Part shown: one piece after another, positions 24,385 through 37,544 of the stretch
Position numbering within the stretch: position 1 is the stretch's first letter
How the letters are laid out: each line of letters starts with the position of its first letter
Assembly: GCA_030068075.1 (NCBI GenBank)
Contig: CM057844.1
Span: 744,001 to 808,000 of the forward strand
DNA length: 64,000 nucleotides
Source of the DNA: Paguma larvata
Taxonomy: Eukaryota; Chordata; Mammalia; Carnivora; Viverridae
Reading direction: 5' to 3'
Position numbers and translations under genes: made by a program
The notes under the pieces: generated by a model
Seen by the model: the letters and a program-made list of their open reading frames with translations, nothing else
What the model was told of the DNA's origin: nothing
The model's database searches: none

Positions 24385-25725
24385 ATAGGCATATTACTTC
24401 TATCTGTTTCACTTAGATCTCCAGCTGTGTCTTTATCCCATTCTTTTATTTGGAATAAATTTCTCTGTCTCCTCTTTTTGTCTGCCTCTCTGTTTCTCTA
24501 TCAAGAAAGTCACTTGTGTCTTCTGCTCTTGAAAGCAGTGACTTTATGAAGAAGAAGTCCTGGAGTGCCCTGCAGGGCAATGTCTCCTGTTCACCAGAAT
24601 CTGGCAGTTCAGGAGAGTATCCTATGCGTGCTGCTTATGCACTGTTGTTGTGTCTGAGTCATTTTTCTTTTCAGTGCTGTCATCTGCACTGATTCTCTGC
24701 CTGTTCTGGGCTGTGCTTGCTCTATGGTGTTAGTGGGACCCAGGAAGGCCAGCTTTGTGGAGGAGGCCACCAGGAAACTTGTCAGTGGGATGGCAGTATT
24801 AGCAAAATCTGCACTAGACCACTAGTCTTATGCCAGTCTCCCCAAAGCACTGTGGTGCCTGGGGGCTGCATGCCAGGGCTGCCATAGGTGTGCAACGATG
24901 GCTGGGGGCAGTTGGCAGGCTTGCACAGTGGATGGGTGTGGTGCTTGTAGCAGCTGTGCACCTGGAGGCTGGTCAGGGTGCATGCATGGCTTTAACAATA
25001 TTCTCTCTGAGCTCAAGACCAAGGCTATCAGGTGTAGAGTGGACTAGTACTCAGGAGAACTCATGAATGTAGTGCACTGGCAGCAGGTCAGGCAGCAAGT
25101 GTCTGTGCAGCCTCACCTCTTGCAGATTGCTCTGTGTTTATGCTAAGGGACAGGGGAGGAAAATGGCATCTGTCAGCTCCCTCATTTTTAGAGAAGTCCC
25201 TCAACATGCTTCAAAATCAATATGAGCAGATCTATCTCCCATTTGTCCCAGACATTGTGCAAACTGCCAATTTTTGGTTGCCTGTCTGTGCAGACTGCTG
25301 TCTCTTTAAGGGCAGCAACCCAGATATCAGTCACCCTTCTGGCCCGCCCAAAGCTGAGTAAGCAGACTTTTAAACTTTCAGGTCCACTGGTTTTATAAAC
25401 TCATGGAATTCAGTCCCTCTGGCTTTTAAAGCCACAAGTTATGGGGATTAGTATTTCCTGTGTGAACATCCTGGTACAAGGGTCTATTTCTCTGCCCTCT
25501 CTGCACACACAGATGTCTTCCTCTTGTGGGCAGCCTCTCTCCATCTTTCTGACATTCCTCACCTTTGAACTACAGGCTTTTCCCTATATTTAGTTATGGA
25601 GTTTGTTTTTTCAGTCTTTGCATTGGTCTCTAGTTTGTTCAATTGGGTGTAGATGATATCTAGTTAAAAAATATGGGATGGAGTGAGCTCTGGGTCCTTC
25701 TACTCTACCACCTTTCCAATCTCTT

Positions 25726-26040
25726 GATTCAAGTTGCTTTTGACACCTGCATCCAGAAGAGCCTTGAGAATTTTTCTGAGAGAAAGTATCTGATTTCCAT
25801 TTTTGGCCATAATTATGAACCAATTAAACTAAAATCCTTCCCTAGAAATGCTGAATAAAATATAATAAATGTACTTTTAGAGTCAAAGCTTATCTCTCTC
25901 TCAACACTTAAGGGGAATTTCCAGCGACCAAAAATGAGTACAAAAATCAGGAGAGTGAAGTACTGAGAGCAAACTCTCCCCTGTGGGCTTTGCCAACATC
26001 AATGATCAGACTTCACTTTTTTTTTTCTTTTAGTTTTAAA
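25726..26040. other. intergenic, no gene recognised
   Basis: Unique AT-rich sequence ending in a T-run at about 26019. Confidence 0.35.
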
Positions 26041-26143
26041 AGTTGAGCAGAAAGTACAGAGGAGTCCCATATACAAAATCTGCCAAAACTCACACAAGAA
26101 GAAATAGACAATCTGAATAGGCTTCTTATCAATAATTAATAAC

Positions 26144-26373
26144 TATTTATTTAAAAATGTTTATTTATTTATGTATTTATTTATTTAATTTTTGAGAGAG
26201 AGAGAGAGAGAGAAAGCACAAGCAAGGGAGAGGCAGAGAGACACAAAGAATCTGAAGCAGGTTCTAGTCTCCGAGCTGTCAGCTCAGAGTCTGACGCAGG
26301 TCTCAAACTCACAGACTGCGAAATCCTCACCTGAGCTGAAGTCGGATGCTCAAATGAGCCACCCAGGTGCCCC
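26144..26373 (-). mobile_element. Felid Can-SINE, antisense
   Basis: Complete, bounded by the exact 13-base duplication aataattaataac at 26131-26143 and 26374-26386. The (ga)n run at 26192-26213 is long. Confidence 0.92.
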
Positions 26374-26885
26374 AATAATTAATAACCTTTTAAATCAAAA
26401 AGCACCAGGCCCAGATGGATTCACTGGTGAATTCTACTAAACATTTATGGAAGAGATTATACCAATTCTCTACAATTTCTTTTAGAAGGTACAGAAGCAG
26501 AAGAAATACTTCCTAACTCATTCTGTAAGGCCAGTGTTATTCTAATACTATAACCAGATAAAGACATTACAAGAAAGGAAAACTACTGTATCTCTCATGA
26601 ACATAGATGCAAAAATCTTTATCAAAATATTAGCAAATCCAAAGTCCATTAATTTATAAAAATAATTACACCATGACCAAGTGGGATTTATCCCAGGAAT
26701 GCAAGGCTGGTTCAACATTTGAAAATCAACTAACATAATCCATTACACCAACAGACTAAAAAAGAAAAATCATGTGATCATATCGATAGATGCAGAAAAA
26801 GTTTATGACAGAGCACAAGATCCATTTATGATCAAAACTCTCAGTAAACTAGGAATAGAGGGAATTCTGTCAACTTGATAAAGCA

Positions 26886-27388
26886 TAATTATATCAACAA
26901 TAGCGAAATTATGGAAAGAGCCCAAATGTCTATCAGCTGTCCAATGGATAAAGATGTGGTACATATATAAAATGGACTATTACTTGGCAATCAAAATGAA
27001 TGAAATATTGCCATTTGCAACAGTGTAGATGGAACTAGAGTGTATTATGCTAAGTGAAATAAGTCAGTTAGAGAAAGACAAATATCATATGATTTCACTC
27101 ATATGTGGAATTTAAGAAATGAAATAGGTGAAACAAAAGGGAAGTGAAGGAAAAATAAGATAAAAACAGAAAGGGAGGCAAACCATAAGAGACTCTTAAA
27201 TACAGAGAACAAACTGAGGGTTGCTGGAGGGGAGGTGGGTGGGTGGATGGGCTAAATGAGTGCTGGGCATTAAGGAGGGCATTTGTTGGGATAAGCACTG
27301 GGTGTTATACCTAAATGATGAATCACTGGGTTCTACTGCTGAAAACAATACTACACTATATGTTAACTAACTGGAATTAAAAAAAAAA
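26886..27388 (+). mobile_element. young L1, heavily 5'-truncated, inserted in the older L1
   Basis: The last 500 bases of an L1 in sense, from 'caatagcgaaattatggaaagagccc' through 'gtggaatttaagaaatgaaat' to the terminal 'gttaactaactggaatt' and an A-run. Flanking words aaagcata and aagaata are compatible with a short duplication. Confidence 0.75.
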
Positions 27389-27502
27389 GAATACCTATAA
27401 AACCTACAGCTAACACCGTCCTTTTTAATTTAATTCTAATTAATTAATATATACAAAAGTATGCATAATTAATTAATTGTATGGACAACATAGTGACTTG
27501 AT

Positions 27503-27726
27503 TTTTTTTATTTATTTTTTTAACGTTTTTATTTATTTTTGAGAGACATAGAGACAGAGTGTGAGCAGGGAAGGGGCAGAGAGGGAGGGAGACCCAGAAT
27601 CTGAAGCAGGCTCCAGGCTCTGAGCTGTCAGCACAGAGCCCGATGCGGGGCTCGAACCCACAGACAGTGAGATCATGACCTGAGCTGAAGTCAGCCGCTC
27701 AACCCACTGAGCCACCCAGGCGCCCC
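27503..27726 (-). mobile_element. Felid Can-SINE, antisense (first of a tandem pair)
   Basis: Tail to head 'gagccacccaggcgcccc' at 27707-27726. The pair together is bounded by gacttgat at 27495-27502 and 27953-27960, so the second copy most likely inserted into the tail of the first. Confidence 0.9.
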
Positions 27727-27952
27727 TATTTTTTAAGTTTTTTTTAACGTTTATTTATTTTTGAGAGACATAGAGACAGAGTATGAGCGGGGGAAGGGCA
27801 GAGAGAGAGGGAGACACAGAATCTGAAGCAGGCTCCAGGCTTCCAGCCATCAGCACAGAGCCGGACGCGGGGCTCGAACCCACAGACTGTGAGATCATGA
27901 CCTGAGCCGAAGTCAGCCACCTAACCAACTGAGCCACCCAGGCGCCCCCCAC
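27727..27952 (-). mobile_element. Felid Can-SINE, antisense (second of a tandem pair)
   Basis: A head-to-tail neighbour of the preceding copy and very similar to it, with CpGs retained in the head ('gagccacccaggcgcccccc'). Confidence 0.9.
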
Positions 27953-30361
27953 GACTTGATATTTTTATACATTACAAAATGATTACATGCAAAATTACTT
28001 TAATATTATTGCTATATTTTCTATGCTGTATGTTACACGCCCATTATTTATTTATTTATTTTATAACTGAAAGTTAGTGCATCTTAGACCCCTTCACCTT
28101 TTTTATCTTACCCTCCCCTCCCTTATCCCAACCCTTGGTAACCACTGGTTTGTTCTATGTATCTATGAGTCTGTTTCAGTTTGTGTTTGTTTGTTTTGTT
28201 TTTTAGATTCCACACATAAGTGAAATCATATGGTATGTCTTTCTCTGTCTGACTTATTTCACTTAGCATAATACCACTAGCTCCATCCATGTTGTTGCAA
28301 TATATATGTGTATATGCATACTACATATATATTATATCCTCTTTATCCATTTATCTATTGATGGAAAATTGTCTATTGTGAATAATGCTGCAATGAAGAG
28401 AAGTACATATATTTTTTCAAATTAGTGTTTTTATTTTCTTTATATACATACCCAAAAGTGGTATTAATAAGTGCTGGATCATATGGCAGCTCTTTAAATT
28501 TTTTGAGAAATCTTCATTTTCCATCATGGCTGCACAAATTGACATTCCCACTGACAGTGCATGAAGCTTCTCTTTTCTCTATATCCTTGATCACACTTTG
28601 TTATTCCTTATGTTTTTGATCATAGCCATTCTAATAGTTGTCAGGTGTTATCGTGGTGTTGATTTGTATTTTCCTGATGATTAGTGATGTTGAATGATTT
28701 TTCATGTGCTTGTTGATAATCTGTATGTCTTCTTTGGAGAAATGTCTATTCAGATCCTCTGCCCATTTTTAAATTGAATTTTTTTGGTTATTGAGTTGTA
28801 TGTGTCTTTACATATTTTGGATAATCAACCCCCTTATTACATATATTGTTTGCAAGTATCTTCTGCCATTCAGTAATTTATCTTTTCATTTTGTTGATAG
28901 TTTCCTTTGCTGTGCAAAAGTTTTACTAGTTTGATACTCTTATTTATTTTTATTTTTTGTTTTATTCTTTTGCATATAGCTATCCGGTTTTCTAGATATC
29001 TCTTCCCCACTGTATATTCTTGCCTCTTTTGTCATAGATTTATTGATCATATAAATGTGGATTTATTTCTGGGATCTCTATTCTGTTCTATTGATCCATG
29101 AATCTTTTTTGTGCCAGAACCATACTCCTTTGATTACTATAGCTTTGTAGTTTAGTGTGAAATCTGGGATCATGATACCTCCAGCTTTATTCTTTTCAAG
29201 ATTGCTTTGGCTACTTTTGGTTCTTTGTGGTTCCACACAAATTTTAGGATTATTTGTTCTAGTTTTGTGAAAAAATGACATTGAAAATTAGATAAGGATT
29301 GTATTGAGTCTGTAGATTGCTCTGGGTAGTATGGACATTTTAATAATACTGATTCTTCCAATCTATGAGCATGATATATATATCTTTCTTTTTGTCTGTC
29401 ACTTTCAATTTCTTCCACCAATGCGTTATAGTTTTCAGTGTGGAGGTCTTTCACCTCTTTGGTTAAATTTATTCTTAGTTATTTTATTCTTTTTAATGAA
29501 ATTGTTAGAGATTTTTCCTGAATTTCTCTTTCTGATGGTTCATTATTAGTGTGTAGAAATGTAACAGATTTCTTTACATTAATTTTGTATCTTGAAACTG
29601 TAATGAATTCATTTATTCTAATAGTTTTTTTGGTGGTGTCTTTAGGGTTTTCTATATATTGTATAATGCTGTCTGCAAATACTGACAGTTTTACTTCTCC
29701 CTTTCCAATTTGCATGGCTTTTATTTCTATTTCTTGCCTAAATGTTGTGGCTAGGACTCCTGATACTATGTTGAATAAACGTGGTGAGGGTTGGCAACCT
29801 TTTCTTTTTTCAGATCTTAAAAGAAAACCTTTCAGCTTTTCACCACTGAAAATGTTACTGAGGGTTTGTACATATAGCCTTTATAATGTTTAGGTTCATT
29901 CCCTCTATACTAACTGTTGTAAGTTTTTATCATAAGTGGATGTGAAATTCCATCAAATGACTTTTCTGCACCTGTTGAGATGATCATATAATTTTTATGC
30001 TTTGTTTTGTTAATGTGGTGTATCACTTTGATTGAATTGTGGATATTAAACCTTCCTAGCATTCCTGGAATGAATCCCACTTGATCATGTTGTATGATTA
30101 TTTTAACATATTCTTGAATTCATTTGCTATATTTTGTTAAGGATTTTTGCATTTATGTTCACCAGGAATCGCCTGTAGTTCTCATTTTCTTTCTCTGATT
30201 TTGGTATTGGGGTAATGCTGGCCTTGTAAAATGAGTTTGGAAGTATTCCTTCTTTTTCAATATTTTGGAATAATTTGGGAAGTATGAATATTAACTCTTC
30301 TTTAAGTGTTAGGCGGAATTCACCTGTGAAGTCTTCTGTATCTGGACTTCTGTTTGTTTAG

Positions 30362-30480
30362 AGTTTTTTTTAAATGTTTATTTATTTTTGAAAAAGTGAG
30401 GGAAAGGGCAGAGAGAGGGGGGGACAAAGGATCCAAAGTAGGCTCCTCGGTGACAGTAGAGAGCCTAATGCTGGGCTTAT
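30362..30480 (-). mobile_element. Can-SINE, truncated, antisense
   Basis: Tail and body only. It stops at 'cctaatgctgggctta' before the tRNA-like head. Confidence 0.75.
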
Positions 30481-32278
30481 ACATGGGTATATACTTATTG
30501 CCATTTTGTTAATTGGTTCATGACTGTTTTTGTAGTTTCTCTGTTCATTTCTTCACTTGTAGTTTGTTTTCTTTAGTTATGTTTAAATTCTTTGGCTTCT
30601 TTTTGTGTATATTTACTATACGTTTTTTTCTTTGTGGTTATCATGAAGTTTATTTATAATATCTTTTGTATATAATCGCCTCTTTATTTATTTAGAACAA
30701 TGACTAATTTTGAACATATTCCAAAGCTTTATACTTCTACTTCCATGTACATTTCATATATTTGATGGCACATTAAACATATTTTTATTTCATTTATCCC
30801 TTAAGCAATTATTGTATTTATAATTAATTTTACTTCTTTTGTCTTTTACTTTTCATACTTGCTTTATACGTGGTTTATTCACCACCTTTATTTTTTATTT
30901 ACCTTTCACAGTGAGATTTTTATTTTTTATATTTTCTTATTATTAATTAGTTTCCTTTCTTTTAGCTTAGAGAAGTCCCTTCAATATTTCATATAAGGCT
31001 GCTTTGGTAGTGATGAATTCTTTAGCTTCTGCTTATCTGGAAAACTCTTAATTTTTCCTTCAATTCTGAATGACAACCTTCCTGATTAAAGAATTCTTGG
31101 TTGTCAGTTTTTTCCTCTGGACACTTTGAATATGTTATGCCACTTTCTTTTGGCTTATCAAGTTTCTGCTTGAAAGCCTGCTGATAGCTGTATGATGTTT
31201 TTCTTGCATGTAATATGTTGCTTTTCTCTTGCTGCTTTAAGATTCTCTCTTTATCCTTAATTTTTGCTACTCTAATTATAATATTTCTTGGTGTATTCTT
31301 TTTGGGCTTATCTTATTTGGACCTCTCTGGAATTCATGGACCTATATGTAAATTTCTTTCCCAAGATTAGGGGAGTTTTTATCCATTATTTCTTCAAATA
31401 ATTTTTTTGGCCCTTTCATGCTGTCTTGTCCTTCTGGTACCCCTATAAATGTGAACGTTATTCCATTTGCTGTTGTTCCTCAGGTCTCTTAAGGTATCCC
31501 TAATTCTTTTAACTTTATTTTGCTGTTCTGTCTGCATGTCCGGACAAAGTAATCCAGCTTACTGATTTGTGATTTTAATTCATTCATTCTGCTGCTGAAC
31601 CCCTCTAACTTCAGTTATAACTTCTGTTTCATATTTTTCTATCCCTTTGTTGAAGTACTCAGTGCGTTCAAGCATTCTTCTCTTGATATCAGTGAGCATC
31701 TTTATGACCATTACTTTGAATTCTTTAACATGTAGGTTGCTTATCCCCATTTCATTAATATCTTTTTTTTTATGAGGATTTGCCTTGTTCTTTGGTTTGA
31801 AATGTATTCCTCTGTCTTCTCATTTCTCCTGTCTCTGTGTTTGTCTATATGTATTAGGGGAAACAGCTATTTCCTTCAGTCCTAAAACAGTGGTCTTGTG
31901 TAAGAGCTGTTCCATGTGGCCCAGAAGTGCAATCTTCCCTGGGCACCAGAAGCAAGCTCTCTATAGGCATCCCTGTGTGGGCTCCATGTGCCTGCCACCT
32001 GTGATAGGTCTGTAGTTACTGCACAGGGAACAAGGGGCTTGGGGGCTTTCCCCCAGCCTGGCTGTGACTCAGCCACTATATGAGGAGATCAAGGTTCAAA
32101 TTTCTTGCCCATCATGGTTGCAGTTTGGTCATTGTGTAGGGTGGCTGAATCTCATGAAACTCATGCAGTCCATCATATACCCCATTGTGACTCATCTGTT
32201 ATGTGGGGGAAGACAGGGCTTGAGGCACTTGCCTAGCCTGATGAAGGCTCATTTTCTGTGCTGTGTTCGAAGGGCTCA

Positions 32279-34765
32279 AGGTAACATCATACTTAATGGC
32301 GAGATACCAGAAGCTTTCCCACTAAGAACAAGAATAAGGCAAGGATGTCCCCATTCACCACATCTTTTCAACATTGTACTAAAAGTCATTGCTAAAGCAG
32401 TGAGGCAAGAAAAGGAAATAAAAGGTAGACAGATTGCAAAGAAAACTACTTTTGTTCCCAGATGACATGATAATCTATGTAGGAAATCCAAAGAATCAGA
32501 AAAAGAAATTCCTGGAACTAAAAGTGATTATAGCAAGGTTGCAGAATACAAGGTTAAGATATGTACTAAAAATGAATAATTAAAATTTGAAATTAAAAAC
32601 ATAATATCATTTACATTAGCATTCCCAAAATGAAACACTTAGGTACAAATTTAATAAAATGTGTATAAGATTTATATGAGGAAAAAAAAGCTCTGATAAA
32701 TGAAATTGAAGAACTAAATAAATGGAGAGATATTTCATGTTTATGGGTAGGAAAACTCAGTATTTTCATTATGTTAGTTCTTCCCAATTTTCTCTATAGA
32801 TTAATTGAAATCATAATCAAATACCAGGATTATTTTGTGAATATCAACAAAGTGGTTCTAATGTTTATACAGAGAGGCAAAAGACCAAGAATAGCCAACC
32901 TAATATTGAAGCAGAAGAACAAAGTTAAAGGACTGGATCTCCCCTGCTTTAAGGTTCACTATAAAGCTACAGTAATTAAGACAGGTGGTATTGTCAAAAG
33001 AATAGACAAATAGATCAATGAACAGAAAGAAAGCCAGAAATACACCTTCATAGATATAGTTAACTGATCATTTACAAAGGAGTGAAAGTAATACAATGGA
33101 GCAAAGATAATCTCTTCAACAAATGGTACTGGAATAACTGGATATCCATATGCAAAAAAATCAGCCTAGGCACAGACCTTACATTCTTCACAAAAAGCAA
33201 TTCAAAATGGATCATAAAGGTAAATGTAAAATACAAAACTATAAAACTTTTGGAAGATAATAGAGGAGAAAACTTAGGTGACCTTGGGTATGGTGATGAC
33301 TTTTTAAGTACGAATGTATTATCCATGAAAGAAATAATTGATAAGCTGGACTTCATTAGAATTAGAAACTTCTGTTCTGTGAAACACAAGGTCAGGAGAA
33401 TGAGAAGACAAGCCACAGATTGGGATAAAATATTTTCAAAACACACATCTGACGAAAGACTATTAGTTAAAATGTACAAAGAATTCTTTTTTAAAAAATG
33501 TTTATTTATTTTGAGGGAGAGCGAGCAAGCAGAGGAGGGGCAGAGAAAGAGAGAGAGAGAATTCAAAGCAGATTCTGTATTGACAGCATGGAGCCCAACA
33601 CAGGGCTCGAACCTACAAACTGTGAAATCATGACCTGAGCTAAAATCAAGAGTCAGACACTTAACCAACTGAGCCACTCAGGTGCCCCTAAAATGTACAA
33701 AAACTCTTAAATCTCAATGGTAAGAAAACAAGCAATCTGATTAAGAAATAGTTCAAAGACCATAGTAAACACTTTACCAAAGTAGATATATAGATGGAAA
33801 ATAAGCATGTGAAAAGATGTTCCACATTGTATGTCATCAAGGAAATGTAAATTAAATCAACGGTGAGATACCACTATATAGCTATTAGAATGGCTAAAAT
33901 CTAGAACACTGACAGCACCAAATTCTGGTAAGGATGTGGAGAAACAGGAACTGTCATTCATTGCTACTGGGAATGCAAAATGGTTCAGCCATTTTGAAAG
34001 ACAGTTTAGTGGTTTCTTACAAAACTAAAAATGCTTTTACCAGAAGATCCAGCAATTGCACTTGTTGATATTTATGCAAAGGGATTGAACATTTATGTCT
34101 ATACAAAAACCTGCAAACAGATGTTCATTGCAGCTTTATTCATAATTGTCAAAACTTGGATGCAACTAAGATATCATTCAGGAGGTAAATGGGTAAGTAA
34201 ACTATGGTACTTCCAGACAATGGAGTATTATTTAGCACAAAAAAGAAATGAATTAGCAAGCAATGAAAAGACATGGAAGCACCTTAAATACATATCACTA
34301 AGTGAAAGAAGTCAATCTGAAAAGGCTACATAACCTATACAATTCCAACTATATGATATTCTGGAAAAAGCAAAGATATGAAAACAGTAAAATGAATGGT
34401 TGCCAAGATTTAGAGGGAAGGAGGGATGAACAGGTGGAGTGCAGGGGATTCTTAGGAGAGTGACTCACTCTGTATGATACTGTAATGGTGGATACATGTC
34501 AATATGCATTTATCCAAACCAATAGAATGTACAGCAAGAGAGTGAACCAAATGTGAACTATGGTCTTTGGGTGATAATGATATGTTGATGTAGGTTCATC
34601 AAATGTAGCAAATGTACAGTCTGGTGAGGGATGTTAATAGTTGGGGAGCCGTGCATGCGTGTGGGAAGGAGGTATATGGGAAATTTGTGTACCTATGATC
34701 AATTTCTCTGTGAATTTAAAACTGCTCTAAAAAAAGTCTCAAGAAAAACAAAAATCAAAACAAAA
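32279..34765 (+). mobile_element. old L1, 5'-truncated, sense
   Basis: It starts inside ORF2 ('gtaacatcatacttaatggcgag', reading [19 protein letters not shown] at about 32320) and runs through the catalytic region, where 'ccagatgacatgataatctat' keeps the DD pair. The C-terminal part and a 3' UTR ending near 34760 follow. The frame is broken several times; the 183-residue frame at 33082-33633 is an L1 piece reading into a SINE. Confidence 0.85.
33489..33688 (-). mobile_element. Can-SINE, antisense, inside L1
   Basis: Bounded by a target duplication taaaatgtacaaa at 33468-33480 and 33689-33701, possibly extending to about 20 bases with one mismatch. Confidence 0.9.
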
Positions 34766-36045
34766 CTACTCTGAGCAGGAGTCAGCAGAAACAACAAAAA
34801 ACAGAATTTAACCTTTAAGTGCTTCAGATGCCAAATACTATTTGATGTAGACAGTAAAATGAGTGGGTTTAAATCAGACAGTAATGAAAAATATAGCCAC
34901 TGAACTTAAAGCACAATAGACTAAATTAGCAGATTAGGCACAATTTAAGAGAGATTAGGGAAAATCAAGTTAGAGCTGTAGCAAAACAGAAAATATGAAA
35001 GAGAGGCTTAAGAGTCACAGTGGAGAGAATAAGAAAGTCTGACCAAAGAATAACTGAAGCTCAAGAGGGACAGCCTAGAAGAAATGGAGGAAGGACAGTA
35101 TTAAAAGGGATAAAATCTGATAATTTCCAGAACAAATGAAATACAGGCAACCCCAGGCTAAGGAATCACCAGTGACCTCCCAGCATACGAGGAGTATGCA
35201 GTGAAAGTCCCTCCAAGTGTGAGAGGACCAAGAACACAAACCACTTATAAATACCTTCCCCTTTTGGCAGATGAAAGCCTTGCCTGTAATGGTCGTGTAA
35301 AGAATAAAATGTCTCAGTGTTTGCCACTTCCTCTCTCTCTGGGGAGCTACACTTTGAATAGAGGCATCTTTGTTGTGCTCAGGAAGGGCTGATTTAAAGC
35401 ATATGGCAGGGGGTGTGGCATGAGGGGGGAGCAGAAGGCCGGGGGCGGGGTTTACTGGCATACCTTCTCCTTTTCTGCCTCTTCCTTCTCTCTTTAATGA
35501 GGATTTCTCTAGTTGACTTGAGGATGTCTAGTTAATTAGCATGTTGGGTGGAGGGAGCTAGAACAAGTAAGATTCAACCACCAGATAGACATGCAACAGT
35601 CCTTTGCCCAGGCTGATGAGCACAGATGGCTTGCTCCAGCCCCATCCTGCCCAAGTCCTGGGCCATCATAAGTCCCATACCCACTCCAGCCTCTAATGCC
35701 ATGTCCTTTAGCCTCACAGGCATAAACCCAGCACAAATGAAAATACAGTTGCAGAGTGGCTGCTTGGTGCCATGCATTTCAAAACCATGGTCGGCAGCAG
35801 TGAACACAACAACTCTGTGAAAAGAAGCACTAGGCAGGATGACTCATCCCAGGGCTGGGCTGTGGATTCCAATGTTGGCTTCCTTTCTGCCCCAAATGCG
35901 AAGGTTGTCATGGAGGAGATGTGCTCTCAGCTCATCTTTGTGGACTAGGCCTTGATCATCTGGGGAAGGGACTCTTGAGAAAGAGTGCTGAGTAGATGGG
36001 GAGGAGTTGAAGTTTTGGCAACAGGTGAGTGGTTCATATGCACCA
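34766..36045. other. intergenic, repeat-poor, no gene recognised
   Basis: Unique-looking sequence. The overlapping short open frames on both strands have no domain and no conserved splice context. Confidence 0.4.
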
Positions 36046-36140
36046 CACCCTTGGATTCTTTCACTCAGCAAACCTTCCAGAAACACTCACTCTGTGCCAA
36101 CCATGTGCTGGGCACTGTCCTGCCTAGCTCTGCTTTTGTG
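36046..36140 (+). repeat. L2-like fragment
   Basis: 'ttctttcactcagcaaacc', 'ccagaaacactcactctgtgccaacc' and 'atgtgctgggcactgtcctg' follow the familiar L2 3' order of ancient LINE2. Confidence 0.6.
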
Positions 36141-37540
36141 GAGTTTATTCACTGTTAAGGGCTGGGTCCCCCCCCCCCAAGACCCTAAGACAAAGACTAG
36201 GGTGAAATAGCTCACCTGGAAGGTGAAAGAAGGCAGCTCTGGTAAGGGAGAAGGGGAGGAAGTCTGTGGTAATGAGTGGTGTTTGCTGGGGCTCAATCCT
36301 GATAGGGTCTTTGGCGTGACCGTGTAGAATGCTCGCGGTCTCTTTGCCCCAGTTGACAAGGATGCTTTGGTATTACCCATCAACTCCCAGTCATCCTCAG
36401 AGGGTTGCTGCTGGGTCCATTACCTCCCCAGACGCCAGACCTGGCCACTGCAATCTTGGGGCTTGAGAACATCTGTAGGCAGTGTTGAAGGTGGTGAGGT
36501 GGTGAGGAGGAACCTGTTGGTGTGTTTGGGAACTGTCCACAGATGCTGCAGGTGACCTAAGGGGCTGGTGGACAATCCTCAGACAGTGCCAGCTGTAGCT
36601 TCTGGTAAGGGCGACAGGCAAAGCCCAGTAGTCCTTTAGGCAAATGAATAATTACAAATGTGGCAGGTGTCTCTAAGAGAGCTGACAGAGCAAAGTGCTT
36701 GGCAGGAATGAAGACTTCTTTTAAATAGGAGGTGCCTGTGTCATTGGCGGGGCCCTCTCGAGCTGTTGGAACATATAGTCACTCACTCCTCCCTGGTGGA
36801 ACTGTTCTTACTTTCAACCAGAGCCTCAGTTCCTAGGTATGGACCTGGATGGTGATCACGTATTCACCTCTACTACAAATTGGTTATAAACTCATTATCA
36901 TTTGCTGCCAGACAGTTGTCTCCACCAGTAGATGACCTAATGTGTGTTTAACGCTGGAAACAAAACACATCAACAGCTTCTGTCTGCCCTTAGTGTCCCC
37001 TTTACATGATCTTTTGGTTGGCATGACCATGCCATTACCCCCTCACTCCATTCCATGCCCAAGCAACATACCTGCTGGTGTCTCCTCCTCCCATTTGGGG
37101 AGGCCATTCACACCTTCTGTCTGCACTGGGGTTCACTTGACTCACAGATGGCAAATGCGAGTCATGGCCTTGAGTCCTTTTGATGACCTAAATTGAGGGC
37201 GGGGCTGAGCAGGAGGGGAGAAGGAAGAAGAAGGAGGAGAGAGACAGATACAGGGTCGCAGAAGGAGGAAGGAAAAATATATTCCTTGGGGCCAAAGTGT
37301 TACCTGCATTCCTACCTAGGATTTCCCTATTATCTCAGAACCAAAGGAGAAAAGACCAACCATGGGCATGTGAGCCTCTCACAGAAATCTACCACAAGCC
37401 ACTACATCGACTGACAGCAGTTGGAGATGTGCAAGGTAAGTCCTTTACAGGACCCAAGCACATAGAAATCAAGCCAAATCCAATGCCAAACCACAGACAA
37501 GTGTGAGGAACATTGTCATTTTCCCCATCATGACTTTGCT
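36141..37540. other. intergenic, repeat-poor, no gene recognised
   Basis: Contains a C-run at 36170-36178 and a strong isolated donor-like caaggtaagt at about 37429-37438. There is no acceptor or coding frame to go with it that I can identify. Confidence 0.35.
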
Positions 37541-37544
37541 GCTT

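Larger units (their letters stand above)
17632..25725 (-). mobile_element. near full-length L1 LINE, interrupted, antisense
   Basis: Read on the minus strand this is an almost complete L1. The 5' end is at about 25725 (plus strand 'gggtccttctactctacc'), with a GC-richer 5' UTR at 24385-25725. ORF1 remnants lie at about 22800-23560. ORF2 starts near 22400: the endonuclease region at 21923-22351 includes words such as RDKEGHYI and NIYAPN, the RT region is at about 19100-21300 (FADDM at 19541-19527), and the 3' UTR is at 17632-17900. ORF1 and ORF2 both carry stops and shifts. A SINE carrying an LTR, and a second LTR, interrupt it. Without those inserts it is about 6.4 kb, the expected full length. 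Confidence 0.88.
26044..27425 (+). mobile_element. old L1 ORF2 piece, sense, with two insertions
   Basis: The ORF2 RT region is in sense: 'ccaggcccagatggattcactggtgaattctactaaac' (PGPDGFTGEFY), 'accaagtgggatttatcccaggaatgcaaggctgg' and 'atagatgcagaaaaag'. It contains a SINE at 26144-26373. A younger L1 tail is inserted at about 26886-27388, after which the older L1 resumes with 'aaaacctacagctaac'. No intact frame remains. Confidence 0.82.
27430..32278 (-). mobile_element. old L1, antisense, broken and internally deleted
   Basis: On the minus strand the order is 5'-UTR-like sequence (31800-32278), an ORF1/5' region (about 30590-31790), an ORF2 remnant (28400-30360) and a 3' UTR (27430-28200, interrupted by the SINE pair). 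Antisense frames at 29078-29454 and 29479-29715 still show L1 ORF2 words such as [18 protein letters not shown]. The N-terminal part of ORF2 is largely missing around the truncated SINE at 30362-30480. Confidence 0.78.

Noticed and set aside
33082..33677. Long overlapping open frames (183 and 201 codons)
   Set aside because: Both are L1 ORF2 text running into a SINE; not independent genes.
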